A DNA stretch of 37,279 bases from assembly GCA_002691645.1 (NCBI GenBank), contig NZIP01000022.1, positions 1-37,279 on the forward strand. Reading direction: 5' to 3'. A model generated the notes under the pieces. The model did not search any database, was not told where the DNA came from, and saw only the letters and a list, made by a program, of their open reading frames with translations. A program made the translations under genes and the position numbers. Below are positions 1-7,095 of this stretch, piece after piece (positions within the stretch are counted from its first letter, which is position 1; each line of letters begins with the position of its first letter). The stretch is from Flavobacteriaceae bacterium. Its GTDB lineage: Bacteria > Bacteroidota > Bacteroidia > Flavobacteriales > Flavobacteriaceae.

Positions 1-90
1 CTGTTTCAAGTGTTACTTTAAGTAAGCTGTATGATTTAAGTCTAAGTAACACCTTATAGTGCATAATTGCTTTCTTGGTATTTTCTCGTT
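1..90. repeat. Exact direct repeat, copy 1 (partial rluA-family segment)
   Basis: Bases 1-90 are identical to bases 480-569, which lie inside the pseudouridine synthase gene. Identity stops at 90/91 against 569/570. The copy is in the same orientation as the original. Since it begins at the first base of the window, the true repeat may extend upstream. The offset of 479 bp fits a tandem duplication of the unit 91-569, of which only the end of the first copy is visible, or an assembly error at a contig end. Identity at every base, including third codon positions, implies a recent event or an artefact. Confidence 0.9.
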
Positions 91-270
91 CCAGGAGAGT
101 TAAGGGCAGGATTTCAGAAATTATAATATAACTTAAAACAGTATGAACACCACCCTTACGAGAAGCGTGCTTTTTTATATTTAGACGTCTTGTCTTGGCT
201 TGAAGCACATTTGCAAAACAAGACCGTAGGTGAGGTGATAAGGGAGAAGTATCTACAGTTGAGTCGCTAA
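91..270 (+). pseudogene. Tail of an unrecognised gene, interrupted by an in-frame stop
   Basis: Frame 1 reads about 11 residues (91-123), a TAA stop at 124-126, then 47 residues to a TAA at 268-270. The second part includes HHPYEKRAFLYLDVLSWLEA and looks like real protein: mixed hydrophobic and charged residues suggesting helix, with normal codon use for the region. I do not recognise the family. The upstream part of the gene is cut off by the repeat junction at 90/91. The end overlaps the 3' end of the pseudouridine synthase gene by 18 bp on the opposite strand, which is common for real convergent genes. It could be a true gene end damaged by a mutation, or sequence joined wrongly at a contig edge. 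Confidence 0.4.
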
Positions 271-942
271 TTCCTTTCGTGTAATCTTCCAGATATCTGT
301 ATGGGGTAATTCAGTATCGATTTCAATTTCTTTGCCTGAAACAGGATGAGTGAATTTTAGTGTTTTCGCTAAAAGGGATATGCTTTGATCTCGATTAGAT
401 CTTTTAGAGTTATACTTTAAATCACCTTTTATAGAATGTTGAATTTGAGATAATTGAACTCTTATTTGATGGTGTCTTCCTGTTTCAAGTGTTACTTTAA
501 GTAAGCTGTATGATTTAAGTCTAAGTAACACCTTATAGTGCATAATTGCTTTCTTGGTATTTTCTCGTTTTTGATCGGATACGAAGGATTTATTTATTTT
601 GTTGTTTCTAACTAAATAATGTTCTAGTCGTTGTTCTTTTTTCTTGACGGTACCTTCTACTACAGCCCAGTACGTCTTATCTACTTGCTTTTCTGCAAAC
701 ATCTTATTCATTCTGCTAAGCGCTTTTGAGGTTTTAGCAAATAAAACTACCCCTGATGTTGGTCGATCAATCCGGTGTATGACTCCTAAAAACACATTTC
801 CTGGCTTTTCGTCTCTCTTTTTTATATATTGCTTAGTAATTTCCACGAGAGGAGTATTTCCAGTACAATCACCTTGCACTAATATACCGGACGGTTTATT
901 TACAGCTATAAGGTGATTGTCTTCGTATAATATTGAGATCAC
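253..942 (-). CDS. RluA-family RNA pseudouridine synthase
   Basis: Converts uridine to pseudouridine in rRNA or tRNA in the cytoplasm. The protein is 229 aa and carries the RluA signature HRIDRPTSGVVLFAK at residues 56-70, with Asp59 as the catalytic aspartate; the VNKPSGI motif near residue 14 and the basic ETGRHHQIRVQL motif are also typical. There is no N-terminal S4 domain, so it is one of the short RluA-type enzymes. Its RNA target cannot be told from sequence alone, so no symbol is given. It lies 3 bp downstream of panB on the same strand and is probably co-transcribed. Bases 480-569 of this gene are duplicated at 1-90. Confidence 0.9.
   Translation of the reverse strand: MISILYEDNHLIAVNKPSGILVQGDCTGNTPLVEITKQYIKKRDEKPGNVFLGVIHRIDRPTSGVVLFAKTSKALSRMNKMFAEKQVDKTYWAVVEGTVKKKEQRLEHYLVRNNKINKSFVSDQKRENTKKAIMHYKVLLRLKSYSLLKVTLETGRHHQIRVQLSQIQHSIKGDLKYNSKRSNRDQSISLLAKTLKFTHPVSGKEIEIDTELPHTDIWKITRKELATQL
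480..569. repeat. Exact direct repeat, copy 2 (inside the pseudouridine synthase gene)
   Basis: This is the in-gene copy of the 90-bp repeat at 1-90. It encodes a central stretch of the pseudouridine synthase, including the start of the ETGRHHQ motif. The reading frame is intact here, so this is the original copy. Confidence 0.9.
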
Positions 943-945
943 GCC

Positions 946-1764
946 TTAGTACTGTTCTTTTTCAGACGGAAAACTGTTGTCTTTGGTGTCTTGGACGTAC
1001 TGTTGCACTGCTTTTGTAATCTCGCTTTCTAAATCGAGGTACCTTCTCAAAAATCTAGGACTAAATTCTTTATTCATACCCAACATGTCGTTGACCACTA
1101 ATACTTGTCCGTCTACTTTCTGACCAGCTCCAATTCCTATAATTGGAATGTTTGTATTATTACTCACGATTTCAGCTAATTTAGCAGGCACTTTTTCTAA
1201 TACAATGGCAAAACATCCTATTTTTTCAAGAAGTGCTAAATCTTCTAATAACTTTTTGGCCTCCGCCTCTTCACGAGCCCGGACCGAATAGGTGCCAAAT
1301 TTATAAATCGACTGTGGAGTCAAACCTAAATGCCCCATAACAGGAATACCTGCTTGAATAATCCTACTCAAAGATTCCTTAATTTCAGCGCCACCTTCTA
1401 CTTTCACAGCGTGAGCTCCACTTTCTTTCATAATTCTAATGGCTGACCTCAAGGCTTCTTTGGAATCACTCTGATAAGAGCCAAAGGGAATATCAACAAC
1501 GATAAGAGCTCTCTCTGCAGCTCTTACAACAGCTGAAGCATGATAGATCATATGGTCTAGGGTGATTGGCAAGGTGGTTTCGTGTCCTGCGAAGACATTA
1601 CTCGCGGAATCTCCAACTAAAATCACATCTACTCCTGCGGAATCTACTAATCTAGCCGTAGAATAATCGTATGATGTTAGCATTGCAATCTTCTGATTGT
1701 TCAATTTCATTTCTTGCAATGATTTTACGGTTATCCGTTTATATTGTTTTTTTGCAGTAGACAT
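946..1764 (-). CDS. panB: 3-methyl-2-oxobutanoate hydroxymethyltransferase
   Basis: First committed step of pantothenate (and hence CoA) synthesis: it transfers a hydroxymethyl group from 5,10-methylene-tetrahydrofolate to 2-oxoisovalerate, giving ketopantoate. The 272-aa length is normal. The Mg-binding residues correspond to Asp52 (in GDSASN), Asp91 (in VVDIPFGS) and Glu123 (in KVEGG); the catalytic glutamate is probably Glu190 in VLEKVPA. The IGIGAG motif near residue 210 is also conserved. It is divergent from the small secreted protein at 1780 and upstream of the pseudouridine synthase. The substrate 2-oxoisovalerate comes from the branched-chain pathway that includes ilvD, found at the other end of the window. 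Confidence 0.97.
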   Translation of the reverse strand: MSTAKKQYKRITVKSLQEMKLNNQKIAMLTSYDYSTARLVDSAGVDVILVGDSASNVFAGHETTLPITLDHMIYHASAVVRAAERALIVVDIPFGSYQSDSKEALRSAIRIMKESGAHAVKVEGGAEIKESLSRIIQAGIPVMGHLGLTPQSIYKFGTYSVRAREEAEAKKLLEDLALLEKIGCFAIVLEKVPAKLAEIVSNNTNIPIIGIGAGQKVDGQVLVVNDMLGMNKEFSPRFLRRYLDLESEITKAVQQYVQDTKDNSFPSEKEQY

Positions 1765-1779
1765 AATAAAAATTTAATA

Positions 1780-2220
1780 ATGCAATTTACGAATAGAACA
1801 TTAATAGTGCTTATGATATTTTCAATTGGTTCACTCTTTGGTCAATCAAAACCATCAGATTTAGTCAAAACTTTTTTTGAAGACTTTCATAGACAAGACA
1901 CGTTGCAATTAGCTGATTATTTTGTCAGTGACGCTGTCATGAAATCGATAAGTCAAGATGCAACTGGTCAAACAAAAATTTCTACAGTGGCAATCGAGCG
2001 ATTCGTTCAAAGCATTGGTTCAATTCCATCTAACCGAAAATTTGAAGAGAAAATTTTAGCATATGAGGTGCAAAAAGACGATTTAATGGCTCAAGTTTGG
2101 ACTCCTTATGAATTTTACGTCGACCAAAAGCTATCTCATACTGGTGTAAACTTGTTTGTTTTGAGTAAGGTAAATGAAGAGTGGAAAATTGTTTTTTTGA
2201 TTGACACACGCTACCGTTGA
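1780..2220 (+). CDS. Small secreted NTF2/SnoaL-like protein, function unknown
   Basis: The protein is 146 aa. I chose the ATG at 1780 because a signal peptide follows at once: basic start, hydrophobic core LIVLMIFSIGSLF, cleavage near FGQ-SK. An in-frame upstream ATG at 1744 would overlap panB and put charged residues before the signal. The mature part has the helix-rich start DLVKTFFEDFHRQDTLQLADYF followed by strands ending in EWKIVFLIDTRYR, the pattern of the NTF2-like fold (DUF4440/SnoaL type). No catalytic set is obvious. It ends 4 bp from the convergent end of the serine dehydratase gene. The secreted location is inferred from the signal peptide. Confidence 0.75.
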   Translation: MQFTNRTLIVLMIFSIGSLFGQSKPSDLVKTFFEDFHRQDTLQLADYFVSDAVMKSISQDATGQTKISTVAIERFVQSIGSIPSNRKFEEKILAYEVQKDDLMAQVWTPYEFYVDQKLSHTGVNLFVLSKVNEEWKIVFLIDTRYR

Positions 2221-2224
2221 TTTA

Positions 2225-3649
2225 TTAACAATCTGTAAAGGCAACGTTTATAGCTAAACCACCTTTTGACGTTTCCTTATATTTTACGCTCATATCTTTC
2301 GCAGTTTCCCATAAGGTGTGAATTACTTCATCCAATGATACTTTAGAATCGGCTGGATTCGAAGCTAAGGCTAATTCAGCTGCATTGATTGCTTTAATGG
2401 CACCCATCGAATTGCGCTCAATACAAGGTATTTGAACTAATCCTTTAATGGGATCGCAGGTCAATCCCAGATGGTGCTCCATTGCTATTTCAGCAGCCAT
2501 CATAACCTGCTCAGGACTTCCACCCATCACCTCTGTTAATCCTGCGGCAGCCATTGCTGAAGAGACTCCAATCTCTGCTTGGCATCCGCCCATAGCAGCT
2601 GAAATAGTAGCCCCTTTTTTGAAAATGCTGCCAATTTCTCCTGAGACTAAGAGAAATTTTCGAATATGATTGACATCCGCTTTGTGATTTTCAATCGTAA
2701 GGTAGTATAGTAGGACTGCAGGTATAACCCCAGCACTTCCATTAGTTGGGGCTGTTACTACGCGACCTAAGGCGGCATTAACTTCGTTAACGGCAAGGGC
2801 ATAACAACTGACCCATTGTAGAATTTCTCGAAATTTCACCTCTGTTGCGCGTATAGCTTCAATCCAATCAGAAACATCCTTGTAGGTGCTGTTTTTAATC
2901 AGTTTGTGATGAAGATCGAAAGCTCTGCGCTTTACATTTATACCTCCTGGAAGAATCCCCTGACTGTGACAACCTTCATAAATTGAAGAAAGCATGGTGT
3001 TCCAAATAAAGTCTAACTGTTCATTGACTTCTTCTTCACTGTCAATGCAGCACTCATTCTCTAAGACGATTTGTGAAATTGATTTAGATAATTTAGTGCA
3101 ATAAGAGGTTAAATTTTGTGCTGAATTTATGGGATATTTGAGATTGAATTCCTTTTGTGGTTCACCAATAACACCGTTTTCATCTTCTATAAAACCTCCA
3201 CCTACGGAGTAATACGTCTTTACAATTGGATTAGAATCTTTACTATTTAGAGTAGCTTCAAATTTTAGAGTGTTGGCATGTTTAGGTATGCTAATGAAAT
3301 CAAAATGGATATTTTCATCAATATTGAAGGCTATTTCAAATTCTGAAGTAAGTTTCAGTCGTTTTTTCGTTTTTATGCTTTCAAATGAAGACAAAATAGA
3401 AGCGGTCGATATTTGCTTGTAATCTTTCGACTCAAGGCCCATACAGAGGGCAATGTCTGTAGCATGACCTTTTCCTGTTAAGGCCAATGAGCCATACAAA
3501 CTCACATCTAGGCTCTTTACATCTCTTAATTTTGTCTCCTTACTAAGGTGTGTTATAAAGTGTTGAGCAGCCTTCCATGGCCCCAAGGTGTGAGAGCTCG
3601 ATGGGCCAATACCAACTTTAAACATGTCAAATACGCTTATTACATTCAT
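2225..3649 (-). CDS. sdaA: L-serine dehydratase (L-serine ammonia-lyase), iron-sulfur type
   Basis: Deaminates L-serine to pyruvate and ammonia using a [4Fe-4S] cluster. This is the single-chain form, 474 aa. I start it at 3649 ([20 protein letters not shown]), because the family begins right there; the frame is open up to 3703. The N-terminal substrate/regulatory domain carries [11 protein letters not shown], and the C-terminal catalytic domain carries [12 protein letters not shown] and GGCQAEIG. Three cysteines (GGC, TCDP, IPC) have spacings of 42 and 11 residues, as in structurally studied bacterial homologues, and should hold the cluster. It is divergent from dnaK, with the TGACA palindrome between them. 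Confidence 0.95.
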   Translation of the reverse strand: MNVISVFDMFKVGIGPSSSHTLGPWKAAQHFITHLSKETKLRDVKSLDVSLYGSLALTGKGHATDIALCMGLESKDYKQISTASILSSFESIKTKKRLKLTSEFEIAFNIDENIHFDFISIPKHANTLKFEATLNSKDSNPIVKTYYSVGGGFIEDENGVIGEPQKEFNLKYPINSAQNLTSYCTKLSKSISQIVLENECCIDSEEEVNEQLDFIWNTMLSSIYEGCHSQGILPGGINVKRRAFDLHHKLIKNSTYKDVSDWIEAIRATEVKFREILQWVSCYALAVNEVNAALGRVVTAPTNGSAGVIPAVLLYYLTIENHKADVNHIRKFLLVSGEIGSIFKKGATISAAMGGCQAEIGVSSAMAAAGLTEVMGGSPEQVMMAAEIAMEHHLGLTCDPIKGLVQIPCIERNSMGAIKAINAAELALASNPADSKVSLDEVIHTLWETAKDMSVKYKETSKGGLAINVAFTDC

Positions 3650-3708
3650 TAAACACACCCTGATTTTTGTGGAAATTACAATATTTCTGTAATCCAATCT
3701 CAAAAAAA

Positions 3709-3721
3709 TGACAGCTTGTCA
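3709..3721. promoter_or_regulatory. Palindrome TGACAGCTTGTCA, candidate operator upstream of dnaK
   Basis: A perfect 5-3-5 inverted repeat, TGACA-GCT-TGTCA, lies 61 bp before the dnaK start and 59 bp before the divergent sdaA start. It is not the CIRCE/HrcA element, which has 9-bp arms and a 9-bp spacer. No TAnnTTTG box is visible between it and dnaK. The position and symmetry suggest a dimeric regulator site or a stress promoter element; this is inference. Confidence 0.4.
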
Positions 3722-3782
3722 GTTTTATCATAATGGCATACTGATTGAGATAGGTGATATAGAAAAAATGAATTAAAATACT

Positions 3783-5699
3783 ATGAGTAAAATAATAGGT
3801 ATTGACTTAGGAACTACAAATTCTTGTGTTTCTGTAATGGAAGGTAATGATCCTGTTGTTATTCCCAATGCTGAGGGAAAAAGAACAACTCCGTCTATGA
3901 TTGCTTTTGTCGAAGATGGAGAAATTAAGGTTGGTGATTCTGCAAAGCGTCAAGCTGTTACAAACCCAGAAAAAACAATTTATTCGATAAAGCGTTTTAT
4001 GGGTAATAAATTTTCTGAATCCTCTAAAGAAGTAGACAGAGTCCCTTATAAAGTTTTAAAGGGTGATAATGATACCCCAAGAGTGGATATAGATGGGAGA
4101 CTTTACACTCCACAGGAACTCTCCGCAATGATTCTTCAAAAAATGAAGAAAACAGCTGAAGACTACCTTGGACAAGATGTAAGTAGAGCCGTAATTACAG
4201 TTCCAGCTTACTTTAACGATGCTCAACGTCAAGCGACTAAAGAGGCCGGAGAAATTGCAGGTCTAGCGGTAGAACGAATTATAAATGAGCCCACTGCAGC
4301 ATCTCTTGCCTACGGTTTGGATAAAAAAACTACAGATCAAAAAATAGTGGTTTTTGATTTTGGTGGAGGAACACACGATGTATCGATTTTGGAACTAGGA
4401 GATGGTGTTTTTGAAGTCTTAGCTACAGATGGAGACACGCACTTAGGAGGTGATGATGTTGATCAGAAAATTATTGACTGGTTAGCAGAAGAATTCAAAT
4501 CTGATGAAGCAATTGATTTAAGAGATGATTCAATGGCACTGCAACGCTTGAGAGAGGCTGCAGAAAAAGCGAAAATTGAATTGTCTGCTTCGGCACAGAC
4601 AGAAATAAACTTACCATACGTAACTGCGACGGCTTCAGGGCCAAAACACTTGGTAAGAACACTTTCTAGAGCAAAATTCGAGCAGCTCATCAATGATTTA
4701 GTGGAACGTACGATTCGTCCATGCGAAACTGCACTTTCCAATGCGGGATTATCTAAAAGTGATATAGACGAAATTATTCTTGTTGGAGGTTCTACAAGAA
4801 TCCCTGCAGTTCAAGCTGCTGTTGAAAAATTCTTTGGTAAAGCGCCTTCAAAAGGAGTGAATCCAGATGAGGTTGTAGCAGTTGGAGCTGCGATACAAGG
4901 TGGAGTATTAACAGGTGATGTAAAAGATGTATTACTCTTAGACGTTACACCGCTTTCATTGGGAATTGAAACAATGGGAGGAGTTGCTACTAAATTAATT
5001 GAATCTAATACGACTATTCCAAGCAAAAAATCTCAAGTGTTTTCGACTGCTGCTGACAATCAACCCTCTGTTGAGATCCACGTGATCCAAGGAGAGCGTC
5101 CTATGGCTGGTGACAATAAAACTATAGGTAGATTTCATTTAGACGGTATTCCACCAGCACCGAGAGGAACACCTCAAATTGAAGTGACTTTCGATATTGA
5201 TGCTAATGGTATTATCAAAGTTTCAGCAACGGATAAGGCGACAGGTAAATCTCAAGATATTCGTATTGAGGCCTCTTCAGGACTTACTCAAGAAGAAATT
5301 GAGAAAATGAAAGCTGAAGCTGAAGCCAATGCAGAATCTGATAAGAAAGCCATGGAAAAGGCCGATACGATCAATAAGGCGGATCAAATGATTTTTGAAA
5401 CAGATAAGCAACTCAAAGAATTTGGAGATAAATTATCTGATAATAAGAGAAAGCCGATTGAAGAAGCTTTGGATGCTTTGAAAAAGGCCTATGAGACTAA
5501 AGAGGTTGAAGCGATTCAACCTGCTCTAGACCAAATCAATGAAGCTTGGAAGAACGCCTCTGAAGAGATGTATAAAGCTCAGGCTGAAAATGCAGGAGGA
5601 GCTGGAGCAGATGCTGGCTCAGGAGCGGAAAGTAGTGCTGAAGGATCTGGGGAGGATGCAGATAATGTCGAGGACGTAGATTTCGAAGAAGTAAAATAA
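3783..5699 (+). CDS. dnaK: Chaperone protein DnaK (Hsp70)
   Basis: ATP-dependent cytoplasmic chaperone that works with DnaJ and GrpE. The 638-aa length is standard. The nucleotide-binding domain (about 1-380) has [11 protein letters not shown] at the start, the phosphate-2 motif in the form [14 protein letters not shown], and [13 protein letters not shown]. The linker [16 protein letters not shown] and a substrate-binding domain with a helical lid follow. The C-terminal tail is rich in Gly, Ala and acidic residues and ends in EEVK. It is a single-gene unit: divergent sdaA upstream, a strong hairpin downstream, and no dnaJ or grpE in the window. Regulation may act through the palindrome at 3709. 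Confidence 0.99.
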   Translation: MSKIIGIDLGTTNSCVSVMEGNDPVVIPNAEGKRTTPSMIAFVEDGEIKVGDSAKRQAVTNPEKTIYSIKRFMGNKFSESSKEVDRVPYKVLKGDNDTPRVDIDGRLYTPQELSAMILQKMKKTAEDYLGQDVSRAVITVPAYFNDAQRQATKEAGEIAGLAVERIINEPTAASLAYGLDKKTTDQKIVVFDFGGGTHDVSILELGDGVFEVLATDGDTHLGGDDVDQKIIDWLAEEFKSDEAIDLRDDSMALQRLREAAEKAKIELSASAQTEINLPYVTATASGPKHLVRTLSRAKFEQLINDLVERTIRPCETALSNAGLSKSDIDEIILVGGSTRIPAVQAAVEKFFGKAPSKGVNPDEVVAVGAAIQGGVLTGDVKDVLLLDVTPLSLGIETMGGVATKLIESNTTIPSKKSQVFSTAADNQPSVEIHVIQGERPMAGDNKTIGRFHLDGIPPAPRGTPQIEVTFDIDANGIIKVSATDKATGKSQDIRIEASSGLTQEEIEKMKAEAEANAESDKKAMEKADTINKADQMIFETDKQLKEFGDKLSDNKRKPIEEALDALKKAYETKEVEAIQPALDQINEAWKNASEEMYKAQAENAGGAGADAGSGAESSAEGSGEDADNVEDVDFEEVK

Positions 5700-5724
5700 G
5701 ATTTAGTACATATTTTTTCGTTGA

Positions 5725-5760
5725 AAAGAAGTCACAATTTTAGTGGCTTCTTTGCTTTTA
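5725..5760 (+). terminator. Rho-independent terminator of dnaK
   Basis: An 11-bp stem, AAAGAAGUCAC paired with GUGGCUUCUUU (one U-G pair), with a 7-base loop and a T-rich tail, begins 26 bp after the dnaK stop. The distal arm also contains the TTTG that serves as the -33 element of the tRNA-Ser promoter. Confidence 0.8.
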
Positions 5761-5783
5761 TAGAAAAAACAATGTTATATTTG
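5751..5783 (+). promoter_or_regulatory. Bacteroidota-type promoter for tRNA-Ser
   Basis: TTTG at 5751-5754 and TATATTTG at 5776-5783 match the -33 TTTG and -7 TAnnTTTG consensus of Bacteroidota, with a 21-bp spacer inside the usual 19-23 bp range. Transcription would start near 5787, a few bases before the tRNA. The -33 element sits in the terminator stem of dnaK. Confidence 0.75.
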
Positions 5784-5793
5784 CTGCCCATTA

Positions 5794-5878
5794 GGAGAGA
5801 TGGCAGAGTGGTCGAATGCGGTGGTCTTGAAAACCATTGAGGGTCAAACCTCCGGGGGTTCGAATCCCTCTCTCTCCG
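5794..5878 (+). tRNA. tRNA-Ser (anticodon UGA)
   Basis: An 85-nt class II tRNA. The acceptor arms GGAGAGA (5794-5800) and TCTCTCC (5871-5877) pair perfectly, with G as discriminator. The anticodon loop CTTGAAA gives anticodon TGA, reading UCA-type serine codons. A long variable arm is present, and the T arm holds TTCGAAT closed by a stem with one G-U pair. The 3' CCA is not encoded: the bases after the discriminator are CAT. Confidence 0.97.
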
Positions 5879-5883
5879 CATCG

Positions 5884-5913
5884 AAAGCCCCAATTGGGGC
5901 TTTTCTTTTTTTA
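5884..5913 (+). terminator. Rho-independent terminator after tRNA-Ser
   Basis: AAAGCCCC-AATT-GGGGCTTT forms a perfect 8-bp stem with a 4-base loop, followed by a T-rich run. It lies 5 bp after the tRNA and separates it from the DUF4249 gene. Confidence 0.9.
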
Positions 5914-5967
5914 GGCTTAAACCTTCCTAAAAATTAATGGTCTAATAAAAGAATTTATGTATTTCTT

Positions 5968-7095
5968 ATGCGTTACTTTTTTTCATTTGTTCTATTAGCG
6001 TTATTGTCTCAATCTTGTATTGAGCCAGTGGAGCCTGAATTTCAATACATTGAAAATATTTTATTTGTTGAAGGATTGGCATCTACCGCTGAAGGTATTA
6101 GTTTTGTCAGTATAAGACAGGCTTCTACTGAATTTGGGATTTATCAAACCTCTTTTTTAGAAGGAGCGTCAGTAAGCGTAGAGAACATAGACACAGGGGT
6201 TCAAATAGCGTTTTCAGAAGATCGAGAAAGTTATGTTGCTCCAACAGATTTTGTGGTGAATCCTGGAGAATCTTATAAACTCATTGTAGATCTTCCGGAT
6301 GGAAGAAGAATAGAGTCTAATGCTGAAAGTACTGTTGATGCTGTTGAGATTAACGATGTTCAAATAAATTATGAGTCAGAACTTTACTTTGACGAAGAAT
6401 TGGAGCGAAATATTCCTGGTCATCAAATGAGAGTTGATTTTTTGGATCCAGTCAATGTGCCAAATTATTACTATTTCACCTATCGACTTTTAGAAGACCT
6501 AAAATTTTGCGAGCGCTGTTATGACGGAATTTTGAGAGACGGCTCGTGTTACAGACCTCCTGGATTTAGAAACTTTCCGGATTACTTCGATTATCAGTGC
6601 GATACTGAATGCTGGAAAATTCGGTTTCCAGAATCAATTATTTTGTATGACGATCAATTTTCAGACGGATTAAACATTGAAAATTTTTATGTGGATAACC
6701 TTCCGCTATATACCAGAACGAATGCCTTGGTAGAATTACAGCTTTGGACTTTGTCAGAAGAAGCATACCGTTACTACAAGGTCCTAAAAGATTTAGTGGA
6801 TAATAATATTGGATTTAATGCACCTCCTCCTACGCCTTTAGTGGGAAATATGAAAAATGTTCTAGATGATGAAGATTTTGTTTTTGGTCGTTTTTCTGTG
6901 GCAGCTGCCTCGACTATAGCAGTTTTTATCGAACGTGAAACGCTTACCGATTTACCTATTGAACCTATTTTGCCCGTTGTATTCGAGCCTACGCTCAATT
7001 CGCCTTATCCGCCGCCAGCTACCATATTGGCACCTTGTAATGAATCGAGATATCGCACTGCGATAAAACCTGAAAATTGGATTGACAATGAATAA
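5968..7095 (+). CDS. DUF4249-type outer-membrane lipoprotein
   Basis: The 375-aa protein has a lipoprotein signal peptide: MRYFF, a hydrophobic core, then a lipobox-like LLSQSC with Cys17 as the likely lipidated residue. The following EPVEPEFQYIENILFVEGL and the beta-rich region with VNPGESYKLIVDLPDGRRIES are typical of DUF4249, a Bacteroidota family regularly encoded next to TonB-dependent receptors. Five cysteines fall within about 40 residues in the middle (FCERC, DGSC, YQCDTEC), suggesting disulfides or a metal site. Its end overlaps the receptor gene by 8 bp (ATGAATAA), so the two are translationally linked. It probably helps the receptor at the cell surface; the ligand is unknown. Confidence 0.85.
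   Translation: MRYFFSFVLLALLSQSCIEPVEPEFQYIENILFVEGLASTAEGISFVSIRQASTEFGIYQTSFLEGASVSVENIDTGVQIAFSEDRESYVAPTDFVVNPGESYKLIVDLPDGRRIESNAESTVDAVEINDVQINYESELYFDEELERNIPGHQMRVDFLDPVNVPNYYYFTYRLLEDLKFCERCYDGILRDGSCYRPPGFRNFPDYFDYQCDTECWKIRFPESIILYDDQFSDGLNIENFYVDNLPLYTRTNALVELQLWTLSEEAYRYYKVLKDLVDNNIGFNAPPPTPLVGNMKNVLDDEDFVFGRFSVAAASTIAVFIERETLTDLPIEPILPVVFEPTLNSPYPPPATILAPCNESRYRTAIKPENWIDNE

Noticed and set aside
3701-3782. CIRCE (HrcA) operator before dnaK
   Set aside because: No 9-bp inverted repeat with a 9-bp spacer is present; only the shorter TGACA palindrome was found.
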